Positions 47,670 through 58,678 of a stretch of 64,000 bases of DNA are shown here, piece by piece. The position numbers and the translations under genes were made by a program. The notes beneath the pieces are model-generated. The model was not told the origin of the DNA. It saw only the letters and a list, made by a program, of their open reading frames with translations, and did no database searches. The first letter of the stretch is position 1; the number at the start of each line of letters is the position of its first letter. The stretch covers positions 27,708,095 to 27,772,094 of the forward strand of contig NC_081544.1 of assembly GCF_901000735.1 (NCBI RefSeq), given 5' to 3'. Source of the DNA: Corylus avellana. Its lineage: Eukaryota; Streptophyta; Magnoliopsida; Fagales; Betulaceae.

Positions 47670-47677
47670 ATAATACT

Positions 47678-48224
47678 TAGGGGTGGGTATCGGTTCGGTT
47701 AATCGAAATTGTCGGTTAAATTAGTTAATTCACCAATTATACTTTGATAAGAATTTATTTTGAAAGTTTCAGTTAAACGGATATTTCAGTTAATCGGTTA
47801 GCCGTGGGCTTTTTTAATTGGGCCAAAATTGATTGTTTTGGAGCCCAAGCTATTTTTTTGGAGGCTAAAATAACTTATTGAACCAAACAAATTTTAAATT
47901 GGCCCATTAATTAACACAATAAGAGTCCACCAAACATATGTTATACGAATAAATTGGTCATAGAATCCACCAACTAATATGTTCTACTAAAAAAACATAG
48001 CTAATGCCCTTGTAATCTTCATTCTACTAAAAAAATATTTACTATCGGTTAATTGTTAGTTAACTTCGGTTAACCGACAAAAAAATATTTATACCGATTA
48101 ATTGAACCGACGTCGGTATAAAAATCCTTAACCGATTACCGACTGACTTATGGCGGTAGTCGGTTAATATCGGTTCGGTCGCAGTAGATAGATAGGCGGT
48201 AAACGGTTAATCTGTCCACCCTTA
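47678..48224. mobile_element. Non-autonomous hAT element with perfect 8-bp target duplication
   Basis: The ends are TAGGGGTGGG and CCACCCTTA. The flanks are ATAATACT at 47670-47677 and ATAATACT at 48225-48232, a perfect 8-base target site duplication as made by hAT transposases. The subterminal regions hold many CGGTTAA words and their complement, similar in style to the element at 4591. No ORF. Confidence 0.88.
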
Positions 48225-48296
48225 ATAATACTAGTCTAATGAGGCATCTTCCGATAAGATAGTGATACCAGACTCTAACTCAAGATAAGGTTGTGC

Positions 48297-49098
48297 AGTT
48301 TAAATTTGAATTTTGTAATTGACAGAAATTTCCTTCAACCTAATATGTCATTTAGCATGTAATAGGCACATGATTTTTTATTACAAAGTTCCTCTTCCGT
48401 TAACTCCCTCCCTTTTAACGTTCTCTCTCCAACACAAAGAGAAGACTCAGCTGCAAAGATTTTGGTCGGAACTGCTCAGAACCACCATAAAATCCGGTCA
48501 TCAACCTCTAGCCAAGTACTGTGCTAAAAAAATGTCCAAGGATTGCTAGGTTCTTGCTGTTAATAATGGGAAAGTTTGTGTTACAGGTTGGAAGACGATT
48601 ACACCTGTAAACTACAGATAAATTAAACCCCTAATCAATTTGAATTGCCAAATGAAACGAATATATGTAGAATAGGTGAACCCAAAAGAGAGAGAGAATT
48701 CAGCAAAAATGAACAAAAGGGACAAATTAAAAGATCAAAGAAATCCCAACTGAAATTCGCTCGGCAGGTTGAGTCCGACCCTGCTCCACCGCACCAATCC
48801 TCAACACAAAGGCAGCCTATAAAAGAATCCCAACAATCCATTCTGCTTTAGGAATAGAAATAAAACCACGTTCAATCGTGTGCCCACAAAGGAGGAAGAT
48901 GAATGGTTGAGGAGAGAGACTCTTGAACTCTCCTCTCTGTGTTGGAGAGAGAAGGTCAAAAGGAAGAGAGTTAACGGAAGAGTAACTCCGTCAGTCATAA
49001 TTTTTTTAAGACACATGACAGTTTATTAGTTTGGGTCGAAGGAAATTTTCTCCGTTTGAAAGAAATTTATGTCATTTTGTATAATTTCAGTTAAAAAT
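48297..49098. mobile_element. Mutator-like element with long inverted ends
   Basis: The left arm (GAAATTTCCTTCAACCTAA, then CCTCTTCCGTTAACTCCC, then CTCTCTCCAACACA) and the reverse complement of the right arm (AAATTTCCTTCGACCCAAA, then CTCTTCCGTTAACTCTC, then CTCTCTCCAACACA) match over about 130 bases with indels. The centre of about 450 bases has no gene I recognise. I found no 9-bp target duplication, so the class is an inference from arm length. Confidence 0.55.
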
Positions 49099-49325
49099 CC
49101 AAGTATCTACCACGTGGTAGATGCCTGATACCCTCTGGATACGCACGGCATGCATGCAGATATAAGAAATCTAGACATAATTGCATAATTAATATACTAC
49201 TCCACCTTCCATCTATGTATAAGATATACTATATATTCCTAAACTTCTATATATATATATATTCCCTCACACTTCTGTAGCATGCACACCTTCCTGCGAT
49301 AAATTAATTAAAGAGGTGAAACAAT

Positions 49326-49746
49326 ATGGCCAATGGATTTCTCTCTACCATTGCCAAGAAATTGCTCATCCTGGCTGCCTTTTCCCTGCTCGTCTTTTCA
49401 CTTCTTGGTAATACAAAAATGGAAGAAAAAAAATTGACTTCTTTTCTTTTCTTTTTTATTTTTTTAAAGAAAACTTAACTTAATTGCATTTATTTTGCGA
49501 TCTTCTTCAATCTAAAACTCTAGTTCCGCCCAGTACTAAATATGTTATATAACTAAACAAAATTAAATTCGACGTTCATTTGATTAATTTCTCTTTCTTT
49601 TTGCAGGAAATGCTGCGTCGACACTTACATGCATGGGAACATGTGAAGACATTCCGGATTGCAATCGCTTTTGCAGAAGATCGGGTTTTCATGGAGGGAA
49701 ATGTTATCCACCCGGCCCTCAACAATACGAATGTTGCTGCAAGTGA
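49326..49746 (+). CDS. Defensin-like secreted cysteine-rich peptide, two exons
   Basis: The CDS is join(49326..49407, 49607..49746), with donor GTAATA, acceptor TTTTTGCAG and a phase-1 intron of 199 bases. The 73-residue product has a signal peptide (MANGFLSTIAKKLLILAAFS and on to LLG/NAA) and a mature part of about 40 residues with eight cysteines spaced C-x3-C-x5-C-x3-C-x9-C-x9-CCC, ending CCCK. The single intron near the end of the signal-peptide exon and the small eight-cysteine domain fit plant defensin-like (LCR/DEFL) peptides. The terminal CCC and the lack of a clear C-x-C gamma-core are unusual. Such peptides act outside the cell in defence or reproductive signalling; the target here is unknown. 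TATA-rich sequence lies about 65 bases upstream. Confidence 0.8.
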
Positions 49747-49969
49747 TGCCTTTGTTTAACTTAATTTTCACATCAGCGTGGCAAGGTTTCTTCCTGCCTT
49801 AAATAAAATCAAAGTTGACGAGTACAATAAGACTTTGTTTCTGTTTGTATGCCTATTGTAAACGAATCTGAGAATCCGTTTGTTTTTCGTCGAAAATAAT
49901 TTTCAGCGGAAAATATTTTTTTGAAATCTCAGTGGTGATGATCAGTGCGCTCTTACTTAATTATAACTG

Positions 49970-50007
<38 letters not shown>

Positions 50008-50068
50008 CTTTTATTGAGGTCTCGGTGGTGATAAGCTTTCAACAAATAACATGCATGGGTTTTTTAAT
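49747..50068. other. 3' flank of the defensin-like gene
   Basis: AT-rich; AATAAAATC near 49802 could be the poly(A) signal. A (TA)n run lies at 49975-50002. Confidence 0.5.
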
Positions 50069-50730
50069 AGGGAAATTATATCTAAACACTTTGGGTAAAC
50101 ACGCTAAAATATTTTTGTCCCTAAGTTTTTTTTTTTTTTTTTTTTCGACAATTTACTCTTTGGGCCAATCAAAATTACAATAAAATCCATTCCGTCAATT
50201 TTTTTTTAATTGTCGTTAGATTGGTTAAAACGCACCGTTTTACCACATCAGCATAATAATTTTTTATTTAATTTTTAAACAAAATTTTTAAAATTTTTTT
50301 TTTTTAAAAAAAAAAAAAAAAAGAAGAAGGGGTGGCCAGAAGCCACCCCAAACCACCCCTGGGGTGGCCGCGAGCCACCTCTTGGGTTTAGGGGAGGCCT
50401 GCGGGCTACCCCTAACCACCCATAGCGTGGCTCGAGAGCCACCCGGGTTGGCTTCCGACCACCCCAGGGGTGGTTTGGGGTGGGATGGGGTGGCTTTCGG
50501 CCACCCTTTTTTTTTTAAAAAAAAAATTATTTAAAAATTAAATAAAAAATTATTATGCTGACATAGCAAAACAATGCATTTCAACCAATCTAACGGCAGT
50601 TAAAAAAATTTAACGGTAGGAATTTTCTTGGCATTTTGATTGATCCAGGGAGTAAATTATCGAAAAAAAAACTTAGGGACAAAAAATTTTTGGTTTGTTT
50701 ACCCAAGGTGTTTAGATATAATTTTTCTTT
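50069..50730. mobile_element. Long-arm foldback MITE
   Basis: The left end AATTATATCTAAACACTTTG pairs with the right end, whose reverse complement begins AATTATATCTAAACACCTTG. The arms run for about 230 bases (both contain TAACGGCAGTTA-like and ATTATTATGCTGACATAGC-like words) around a GC-rich centre of GGGGTGG and CCACCCC words. Confidence 0.85.
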
Positions 50731-51076
50731 TTAATATATCTCTCTCATGTTCACACATGGGTTTTTAATTAAATGAATAGAATAATTTAAAAGTAGAAGA
50801 AATTTAGATAATCGGTTGTATAGAAGTATTGAAAAGTGGTTAGCTAAACTAGATAAAGTAAATTTTGGCTATCCATTTTGCATATAAATTTGCATAAACT
50901 ATTGTGAATGCTAGAAAGAAAATATGAAACAACTCCAATTCCTTTAAAGAAATGAAAGAAAATGCCCCGATCCAATTTTTGTATATGATTGGAATACTTG
51001 ATATATAGCTATAAATAGCAGTTCATAAAATTTACAATCTCCTTCCTGCACAATGATATAGTTACGTATCCAGCTT
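50731..51076. other. Intergenic; nothing recognised
   Basis: AT-rich, no ORF of note. It may include the 3' end of the transcript from the 51.5-kb gene. Confidence 0.4.
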
Positions 51077-51493
51077 CTATGTGGTAGTAAATTGGTGGTT
51101 TTCACTACTTGAGAAACTGTGATCGATGGAGAAAGAAAGAAACAAACAAACAAAGGAAGAAAGAAGAAAAATGAGAAAGGGGAAGTGGTTGTCTACTTTA
51201 CATACGTGCGGAACTAAAGGAGAAGATGAAGTCCTCCAGTGAGGAGGAAAACAGGAAGGACCGGCACTCAACCCAAGAAGATTACTATTGCCCAATGATT
51301 CCCGCCGTTGTTGCCTCTTGTTGCATGCAGGCTTTCGCCTAGCTTCCTTTTGCTTTAAGAATCGCCGCTCTTTGCCGGATGACTGAACGGTCATCGAAAC
51401 ACCTCTATGACCGTTATCCTTGCATTTTACTACCACACTCCTAGGAGGAGGCGCCACTAGCCCTGTAGGTGGAGTGTGCCTTAGGCTCAACAT
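51077..51493 (-). CDS. Uncharacterised small protein gene
   Basis: I do not recognise the product. The 138-codon ORF starts MLSLRHTPPTGLVAPPPRSV and has a basic middle (KERRFLKQKEARRKPACNKR) and an LLGLSAGPSCFPPHW motif. The last 35 codons are hydrophobic and serine/phenylalanine-rich, and could be intron: a GTATGT donor follows VPH at about residue 95. Gene status rests on the TATA box CTATAAATAG about 50 bases upstream, a pyrimidine-rich leader and a balanced amino-acid composition. No signal peptide is evident, and the basic stretch could direct it to the nucleus. Confidence 0.5.
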   Translation of the reverse strand: MLSLRHTPPTGLVAPPPRSVVVKCKDNGHRGVSMTVQSSGKERRFLKQKEARRKPACNKRQQRRESLGNSNLLGLSAGPSCFPPHWRTSSSPLVPHVCKVDNHFPFLIFLLSSFVCLFLSFSIDHSFSSSENHQFTTT

Positions 51494-51541
51494 GATGAGG
51501 AGACGAGAGTGCGAGAGCTAGAGGGAGATTGCGCTATACGA

Positions 51542-51551
51542 CTATTTATAG
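51542..51551 (-). promoter_or_regulatory. TATA box upstream of the uncharacterised gene
   Basis: CTATAAATAG on the minus strand, 49 bases before the ATG at 51493, followed by a CT-rich leader with CTCTAGCTCTCGC. Confidence 0.65.
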
Positions 51552-52019
51552 GCTTATAGCTATCGAAAGAATTGTGGTTAAAATTTTTATCTTTTTTGTT
51601 TCTTGGGGCGTATGTGTGATTAAAAAGTAATATAAGTGGAATGACGTCGTTTTGATCAAAACCCAATTATATTAAGGTATTGGATTCAGACATTTTATCC
51701 AGATCTATTACCGACCCAATCACAACCCGATTGTATAAGGTCACGTGCCACTCACATTCTCACCTTCTTCGCAAAGAAGCCCATAAATCTATACTCAAAG
51801 ATCTATGCTCTCACATGCTTCGAGCTCGAAATCTTGGCTTATTTGGGTGTGCAATTTTTTTGTATTCTACTTAACTTAACTCAAAATTGTGAATATTGAG
51901 GAGAAAAAGAGTTGAGATTATATTTGGGTAGTTTGAGGAATAAAAAATTTAATTAAAAATTATATATATATATATATATATATAAGCATATATATATATA
52001 TATATATTAAAATAAAATA
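51552..52019. other. Intergenic; (TA)n runs
   Basis: (TA)n runs lie at 51962-51983 and 51990-52008. The 64-codon frame at 51680 has no recognisable motif. Confidence 0.45.
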
Positions 52020-52330
52020 AAAAATTTTGGAGTGGTTTTGAACCACCCCTAGGGATGGACGAGTCACCCCCAACAACGGTCTTGGGGTGGCTCGGTCACC
52101 CCAGAAACAGGTAGGGGTGAACCACCCCTGAAAAACCACTTGGGGGGTGACTTGGCCACCCTCGAAATAGATGGGGGGGGTGGCTCATCAGCTGCTTGGA
52201 GCCACCCTCAAAACTTGGCCAGCCTCAACTGGTTTCGGGGGTAGCCGATCCACCCCCGAGAGTGGATCGGCCACCCTTAAAACTAATAAGGTGGGTTGGC
52301 CACCCTTGAAAACTAGTCGGGAGTGGCGAA
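52020..52330. repeat. GC-rich degenerate minisatellite of GGGTGGC / GCCACCC words
   Basis: Irregular units with words such as GGCCACCC, GAACCACCCC and GGGGTGGCTC. It resembles the centres of the foldback elements at 14607 and 50069 and may be the core of a truncated one. Its right part is repeated after the gap at 58394. Confidence 0.7.
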
Positions 52331-52504
52331 CCCAGACTTGGTCAAATATCTTCGTGGTCCTATCTTTCTAGATCCGTCTAGAATGGAATTGCTTAGGTCA
52401 TATCTTAAAATGTGTAAGTTAAAGACTCAGAGTTTTTCCTCGCTGTGGGGCAGGTCGAATCGACGATCCATATTGTTAAAAAAAAAAAAAGAAAGAAAGG
52501 AAAT

Positions 52505-54934
52505 TGTTAAATTATGTTCTCAATGATTTATTTCTTCAATATACAGGATTATATATACACAACAAGTGTGTGAATTTTCAAGGAAATAGCAAAGAATAAT
52601 AATTTTCCTTATATAACAGATTGACTATTTTCCTTCAATAATCAAATTGTCTTTACTGCTTGATTGAGTGCAATGTATCCTTTCCTTGTATGGTTGTCTT
52701 CCAGTATGGTAGGATTTGATATTTGTGGATCCTCTCTTATTGTAGCTTGATATCACGTCTGTCATGGGATGATGTCCATGATCTTCAGCAGTCTTGATGG
52801 TGTCTTGTTCTGGAAGGATAGTTACACCTTGATGAGCTACAATATTTTCGACAGGTGGAGATTGGTTAACAGCCCCCTCAAGCAAATGGGAGGGGCATGA
52901 ACCATAAGCTTGTCACATAAGAGCAGAAATCGGGCAGAGGTAAGGCCCTTGGTGAAAGTATCAGCCGGTTGATCACAGGTGGAAATAAAATTGAGAGTGA
53001 TGTCTTTGTTCAAGACCTTCTCACGGATAAAATGGTAATCCACCTCAATGTGTTTAGTCCGAGCACAGTAGATAGGATTAGACGCAAGGGCCATGGCACC
53101 AAGATTGTCACACCGAATGACAGGGGGATTAATAAGAGGAAGGTGGAGGTCCTTTAGCAACATGCGTAGCTAGTAAAGTTCCGCTGTAACCATAGCCATA
53201 GCCCGATATTCGGCTTCAGTGCTGGATTTTTAGACAACGGATTGGTTCTTAGCACACCAAGAAATCAAGCAGGGACCAAGAAATACTCCAAAACCAGTGG
53301 TAGATCGTCTATCATCAAGGTCCTTTACCCAATTGGAATCACAGTAGGCCTGCAAAGAGAGGGTACCCTGAGTAAAAAAAAGACCATGATCCACAGAGCC
53401 CTTAAGATAGCGAAGAACACGTTTGAGGGTTGTCCAATGACTGGAGGTTGGAGAGTGCAAGTGTTGGCAAAGCTGATTCATGGAGTAGGCTATTTCAGGA
53501 CGGGTAAATGTGCAATATTGAAGTCCTCCTACAAGCTATCGATATTTAGTGTCATTATCAAGTGGAGTACTATCCAAGGAGGACAGTTTGGATCCTAAAA
53601 CACAAGGTGAACGAGATGCTTTGGCTCCCAACATTCTTGCTTTGTGCAGTAAGTCCACAATATACTTGGACTGCCATAGGTGAAGGCTGGAGGCTTCACG
53701 GTGCACTTGAATGCCCAAGAAATAGCTTAACTCTCTAAGGTCTTTCAAGGAAAAGTCTGTTCTGAAGCTTGTCAAGAAGGGAAGCAATAACAGAGCCATG
53801 AGTCCTTGTAACTAGAATATCATCAACATAAATTAAGATAAACAAGTGAGCTATGCCTTGATGATATAAAAATAATGAGCTATCAACCAGAGACTGGACA
53901 AATCCAAACTCAAGGAAAGAATCAGACAGTCTATTAAACCAAGCACCTGGGGCTTGGTTCAAGCCATAGATGGCTTTGTGTAATTTGCACACGTGACCAG
54001 GGAACTCAGGATGCACGAAGCCTTGAGGTTGTGTCATATAAACATCTTCTTGTAACTTGCCATGAAAAAAAAGGCATTTGAAATATCCAATTGACGAATT
54101 GGCCAATTAAAGTGGACAGCAATGACAAGAACAACCAGGACAGTAGATGGCTTGATGACGGGGTTGAAGGTTTCGTTGTATTAATACCGTTCCTTTGATC
54201 AAATCCTTTGGCCACCAAGCGTGCTTTATAGCGTTCAATGGAACCATCGGGCTTGTGTTTGAGTTTGTAGACCCATTTGGTCTGAACAGGATGACGACCT
54301 GGAGGTAGTGGACATCAAGACCATGTATGGTTAGCCAGGAGCGCATCAAATTCCTGGTTCATTGCTTCACACCAAGATTGTGATTTAAAGGCTTCAGAGA
54401 AACACGAAGGTTCAGCCGTAGTGAGGGAGCTATGTAAAGCCCTTAGTGGGTGTTTGGTGGAGTAAAAGAGCTTGTAATCACCAAAGTTTTTGGGCTTGAG
54501 AAACCCAGCCTTGGAACGTGTAAACATTTGATGAGGTTCCTGCAAGGAAGAAAGTGCCTAATTCTGAACATTGGGTAAGGGTGCCACCTGCAAGGGAGAT
54601 ACTTGAGTAGTAGATGCTAAGTTAGACAAACCAGATTCAAACAGGTGTAGAGAGAGATAGGGTAGGAGAGGGGGTCGTGGGGTCATGGGAGTGGATGAGA
54701 GGGATGGGAGGGGATTGGGCTGTGTCGGCGATGGTAGTATGGGCATGGAGTTGTTGGTAGACGTAGGGGTAGTATGTGTATTGGGGGGGCAGTATAGGCA
54801 TGGGGGTGGTGATGACATGTTAGGGGCAGGTGTCACGTGATTGTGGGCTGGTAGGGGTGATGTGGGAGGAATGTGAAGAGCAGGTAAATGGGGTGAAATA
54901 TCAGGCAATTGAATGACAACAGGATTGTCGTTGG
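52505..54934 (-). mobile_element. Ty1/copia element B, 3' part, copy 1
   Basis: The probable 3' LTR is 52505-52871: it starts TGTTAAATT and ends GGTTAACA, and a purine-rich tract (GAGGGGGC on the minus strand) abuts it. The internal part holds RNase H and reverse transcriptase remnants up to 54934, where element A begins. The 5' half of B would lie beyond the other end of A, outside this window. Confidence 0.85.
52837..54930 (-). pseudogene. Copia B pol remnant (linker, reverse transcriptase, RNase H), copy 1
   Basis: Reading down from 54930: a proline-rich linker (LPDISPHLPALHIPP), MFTRSKAGFLKPK, AMNQEFDALLANHTW (start of the copia reverse transcriptase domain), QPQGFVHPEFPGHVCKLHKA, the catalytic YVDDI (~53830), LSYFLGIQV, then RNase H words DDRRSTTGFGVFLG and ARTKHIEVDYHFI ending with DTFTKGL. 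At least six frame breaks make it inactive. Confidence 0.85.
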
Positions 54935-55160
54935 TGTCAATTGTACTGAATACCTCTCAATGTGAGGGTTGCTCGTATTATATAGAAATTATCTAGGTAA
55001 TTACAGGCTGTATCTCAGTGATTACAGCAATCTAGGGAAACAAATAATGTAACTAAAATCTACCTATTAATTACAATATCCTATAGCTATAATACAAGAA
55101 CATGCCATAACTAGAAAGACTAATTATGGCTAACTATATATGGACCGTATCTGATTGACA
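54935..55160 (-). repeat. 3' LTR of copia element A, copy 1
   Basis: 226 bases, TGTCAATTGTACTG to ATCTGATTGACA, with TGTCAAT/ATTGACA inverted ends. The minus-strand polypurine tract TTTGAGGGGGGC adjoins it at 55161 and overlaps the stop codon of pol. Confidence 0.88.
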
Positions 55161-55167
55161 GCCCCCC

Positions 55168-58100
55168 TCAAATTGATGCTGGTCGATCAAGAAGCATCAA
55201 TTTGCCCACAAGAAACTGATGACGTTGTCGTGTTATAGCCTTCGTGAAGACGTCAGCTATCTGGAGATCAGTGGAAACATGAGGAAGAGAGATAACACGA
55301 GTGTCCAAGGCTTCCCTAATAGAATGACAGTCTACCTCAATATGCTTCGTACGTTCATGGTAAACAGGATTAGCAGCTATTTGAATGGCACTAGTATTAT
55401 CAGCATAAAGAGGAGTAGAATCAGTTTGAGAAAAACCAAGCTCAGCCAGAAGCCCACGAAGCCAGACAATCTCAGAACAAGCAGCAGACATTGCCCGGTA
55501 TTCGAATTCAGTAGATGATTTAGAAACGCGAGCTTGCTTCTTACTCTTCCAAGAAATCAAAGAATCACCAAGAAACATGCACCAACCCGTGACAGACCGC
55601 CGAGTGTCAGGACATCCTGCCCAATCCGCATCACTATAAGCAACAAGGCGAAGAGGAGAGCCAGTTGGAAAGAACAAACCACGGCCAGAAGAGCCCCGAA
55701 GATATCGAATGATACGCCGAACAGCAGCTAAATGAAGATGGCGGGGAGTTTGCATAAACTGGCTAACCTGCTGGACAGCGAAGGAAATATCAGGCCGAGT
55801 AATAGTCAAATAATTCAAGCTGCCTACCAACTGTCGGAACACAGTAGGATCAGAGAGAAGATCACCCTCCTCACGTCGATATTTCACATTAATCTCCATA
55901 GGAGTATCCACCGAAGAATCCTCCTGAAGACCAGCTAGACTAATCAAGTCCTGGGTATATTTGTGTTGATTCAAGAATATACTGGAAGAATCAGCGTGCA
56001 CCTCCAACCCCAAAAAATACATAAGAGGACCAAGGTCTTTCATATGAAAAGAGTCTTGAAGATTCCGCTTGAGATGTGCAATCAAACTGGAGTCGGTTCC
56101 CGTAATGACAATATCATCCACATACACAAGTAAAAGAACAAGACCAGTCGGAGTCTTGCAAAGGAATAAAGAAGAATCATATTGGCTTTGGACAAAGGAG
56201 AAGCGAAGCAGAGTAGACCTGAATTTTTCAAACCATGCCCGAGTAGCCTGTTTTAAGCCATAGAGAGACCGCTTCAATTTACACACAGCGGCAGATGGAG
56301 ATGAAAACAACCCCGGAGGAGGAGTCATATAAATATCTTCTTTGAGATCACCATGAAGAAAAGCATTTTTGACATCCATCTGGTGAAGTGGCCAGCCTTG
56401 GTAGGCGGCAATAGAAATAATTGTACGCATTGTAGTCATCTTCGCGACCGAAGCAAATGTCTCCTCATAGTCCACCCATATTCTTGCATGTTCCCAAGAG
56501 CAACTAATCGGACCTTATACCGATCCAGAGTCCCATCAGAGCGAAGCTTAATCGAGTAAACCCATTTACAACCAATGGCTTTAACATGAGAGGGGCAAGG
56601 AACCATGTCCCATGTATGATTGTCCTGAAGAGCCCGAAGTTCCTCATCCATCGCTTTCCGCCAACATTCATATCTAACAGCCTCGGAAAAACATGTAGGG
56701 ATGGAAATAGAAGATAAAGTAGCAGTAAAGGAAGTGTGGGGAAAACCATACCTATCAAGAGGACGTGATACCCTAGCAGATCGTCGAAGACCAGACTCAT
56801 GAATTGTCTCAGATAGCGGGTCAATCGGAGAAGTTGTCGGAACAGTTTCAGATGAAGGGTCAGTCTCGGGGAAGGGGCAAAGTTGGTAGACGTTGAGAAT
56901 ACACAATTCCAGGTTTGAACCGCTCAGGCAGAAGAGGCAATTCATCAAAACAAGGTAGAATACTAATCTCAGGCAATGATTCAACATGTGTAGAAAAGAA
57001 ACATTGATGCCCAAAGAACACAACATTACGAGATATACGAAATTTGTCAGAACAAGGATCATAGCAAACATAACCTTTGTGTAAAACACTATAACCCAGA
57101 AAAGCACATTTAACAGACTGAGCAGAAAGTTTGTGACGTTCATGAGCAGGTAAATGAACAAAACAAACACATCCAAAAGTATGCAGATTAAGATAGCTAG
57201 GATGCTGATGATACAAACGATAATAAGGAGAATCAAATTGCAAGACCTGAGAGGGCAGTCGATTAATTAAGTAAACGGCAGTAGATAATGCCTCAACCCA
57301 GAATTTAGAAGGAATAGAGGACTCAAGTAATAAAGTACGAACAACATCCAAGAGATGGCGGTTCTTTTGTTCCGCCACCCCATTTTGCTGAGGAGTATAA
57401 GGACAAGAGCGCTGAGAGACAATTCCTTTGTGGCGTAAGAAATCATGAAACTCGTGGGACATGTATTCTCCACCAGAATCAGACCTCAAAATCTTAATGC
57501 CTGTAGAAAATTGATTCTCTATATATGCTACAAAGGTCTGGAAAACAGACAAAACCTCGGATTTGGCCCGAAGAAAATAGACCCAAGTATATCGACTGAA
57601 ATCATCTATGAATGTTACAAAATATTTATATCGAGCATGAGAAATTACAGGAGAAATGCCCCATACATCACTATGCACAACATCAAAGCATTTTGTAGCA
57701 CGACTACCATGAGAAGAAAACGAAAGAGTTTTACTCTTACCAAGTTTGCATACAGAACAATCAAATGACAAATTTTGAGAAACTCGTTCTTTATTGCCTA
57801 ACACACCAGAATTAAACATATGAGACAGAATAACAGAATTTGGATGACCCAAACGTTTGTGCCATACTTCGTTTGGGGTGTTAACTGTGCTACAAGCCAA
57901 AGATAAACAACTAGGAATTGAAAAATGCAGTGGAAATAGTCTGCCAACTTTAGGCCCCTTCGCGAGTATCTTCCCCGACACCTGATCCTGCACAAGACAA
58001 CCATCACGAGAGAAATGGACATCACAGTTTTTTTCAACTAACTGGCCAACTGAAATAAGACTATTAGAAAGGCCAGGAGAGACATAAACATCTCTGAATG

Positions 58101-58293
58101 AAGGATTAATATCTCCTACTTCATTAATAGCTAAATGACTTCCATTAGCTACTTGAATATGAGATGAACCATGATATGGACGAACATTGCAAAGAGTATC
58201 AGACGATCTGGTCATATGATTGGATGCTGCTGAATTAATAAGCCAAGACTTAGACAAAATAGTACCATTACCTTGGAGCCCTAAGGCAGAAAA
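55168..58293 (-). pseudogene. Copia A pol, two single-base frameshifts, copy 1
   Basis: From the gap downward: the pre-integrase block (HIQVANGSHLAINEVG) and CSVCKLGK zinc residues; integrase with HSDVWG, RSDSGGEY and QQNGVAE giving the D-D-E triad; a linker; [19 protein letters not shown]; reverse transcriptase with MDVKNAFLHGDLKEDIYM and the catalytic YVDDIVITG (~56110); and RNase H with DADWAGCPDTRRSVTGW ending in KLMLLDRPASI. Relative to copy 2 it has one extra G near 56870 and one missing C near 56470, which split the frame. Otherwise it is well preserved, so the insertion is fairly young. Confidence 0.9.
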
Positions 58294-58393
58294 NNNNNNN
58301 NNNNNNNNNNNNNNNNNNNNNNNNNNNNNNNNNNNNNNNNNNNNNNNNNNNNNNNNNNNNNNNNNNNNNNNNNNNNNNNNNNNNNNNNNNNNN
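58294..58393. other. Assembly gap, 100 N
   Basis: Exactly 100 N, upstream of the pre-integrase region of copia A. The sequence after it restarts at the equivalent of 52228. Confidence 0.99.
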
Positions 58394-58678
58394 ACTGGTT
58401 TCGGGGGTAGCCGATCCACCCCCGAGAGTGGATCGGCCACCCTTAAAACTATTAAGGGTGGGTTGGCCACCCTTGAAAACTAGTCGGGAGTGGCGAACCC
58501 AGACTTGGTCAAATATCTTCGTGGCCCTATCTTTCTAGATCAGTCTAGAATGGAATTGCTTAGGTCATATCTTAAAATGTGTAAGTTAAAGACTCAGAGT
58601 TTTTCCTTGCTGTGGGGCAGATCGAATCGACAACCCATATTGTTAAAAAAAAAAAAAGAAAAAAAAAAGAAAGGAAAT

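Larger units (their letters stand above)
52228..57828. repeat. Segmental duplication 2, copy 1
   Basis: Corresponds to 58394-64000 with an offset of 6166-6174 bases. The copies are nearly identical through copia B, the LTR of copia A and its first 170 internal bases (to about 55328), then differ at a few percent. Confidence 0.93.
54935..58293 (-). mobile_element. Ty1/copia element A, nested in B, copy 1, cut by the gap
   Basis: The domain order on the minus strand is GAG-pre-integrase, integrase, reverse transcriptase, RNase H, which defines Ty1/copia. It is inserted in B between the integrase and reverse transcriptase regions of B, since the B linker frame runs right up to the LTR. The 5' LTR, gag and protease lie in or beyond the gap. 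Confidence 0.92.

Noticed and set aside
56860..57236. Hydrophobic N-terminal half of the ORF at 56436-57236
   Set aside because: Out-of-frame reading of copia A integrase; only the C-terminal half is in the pol frame.
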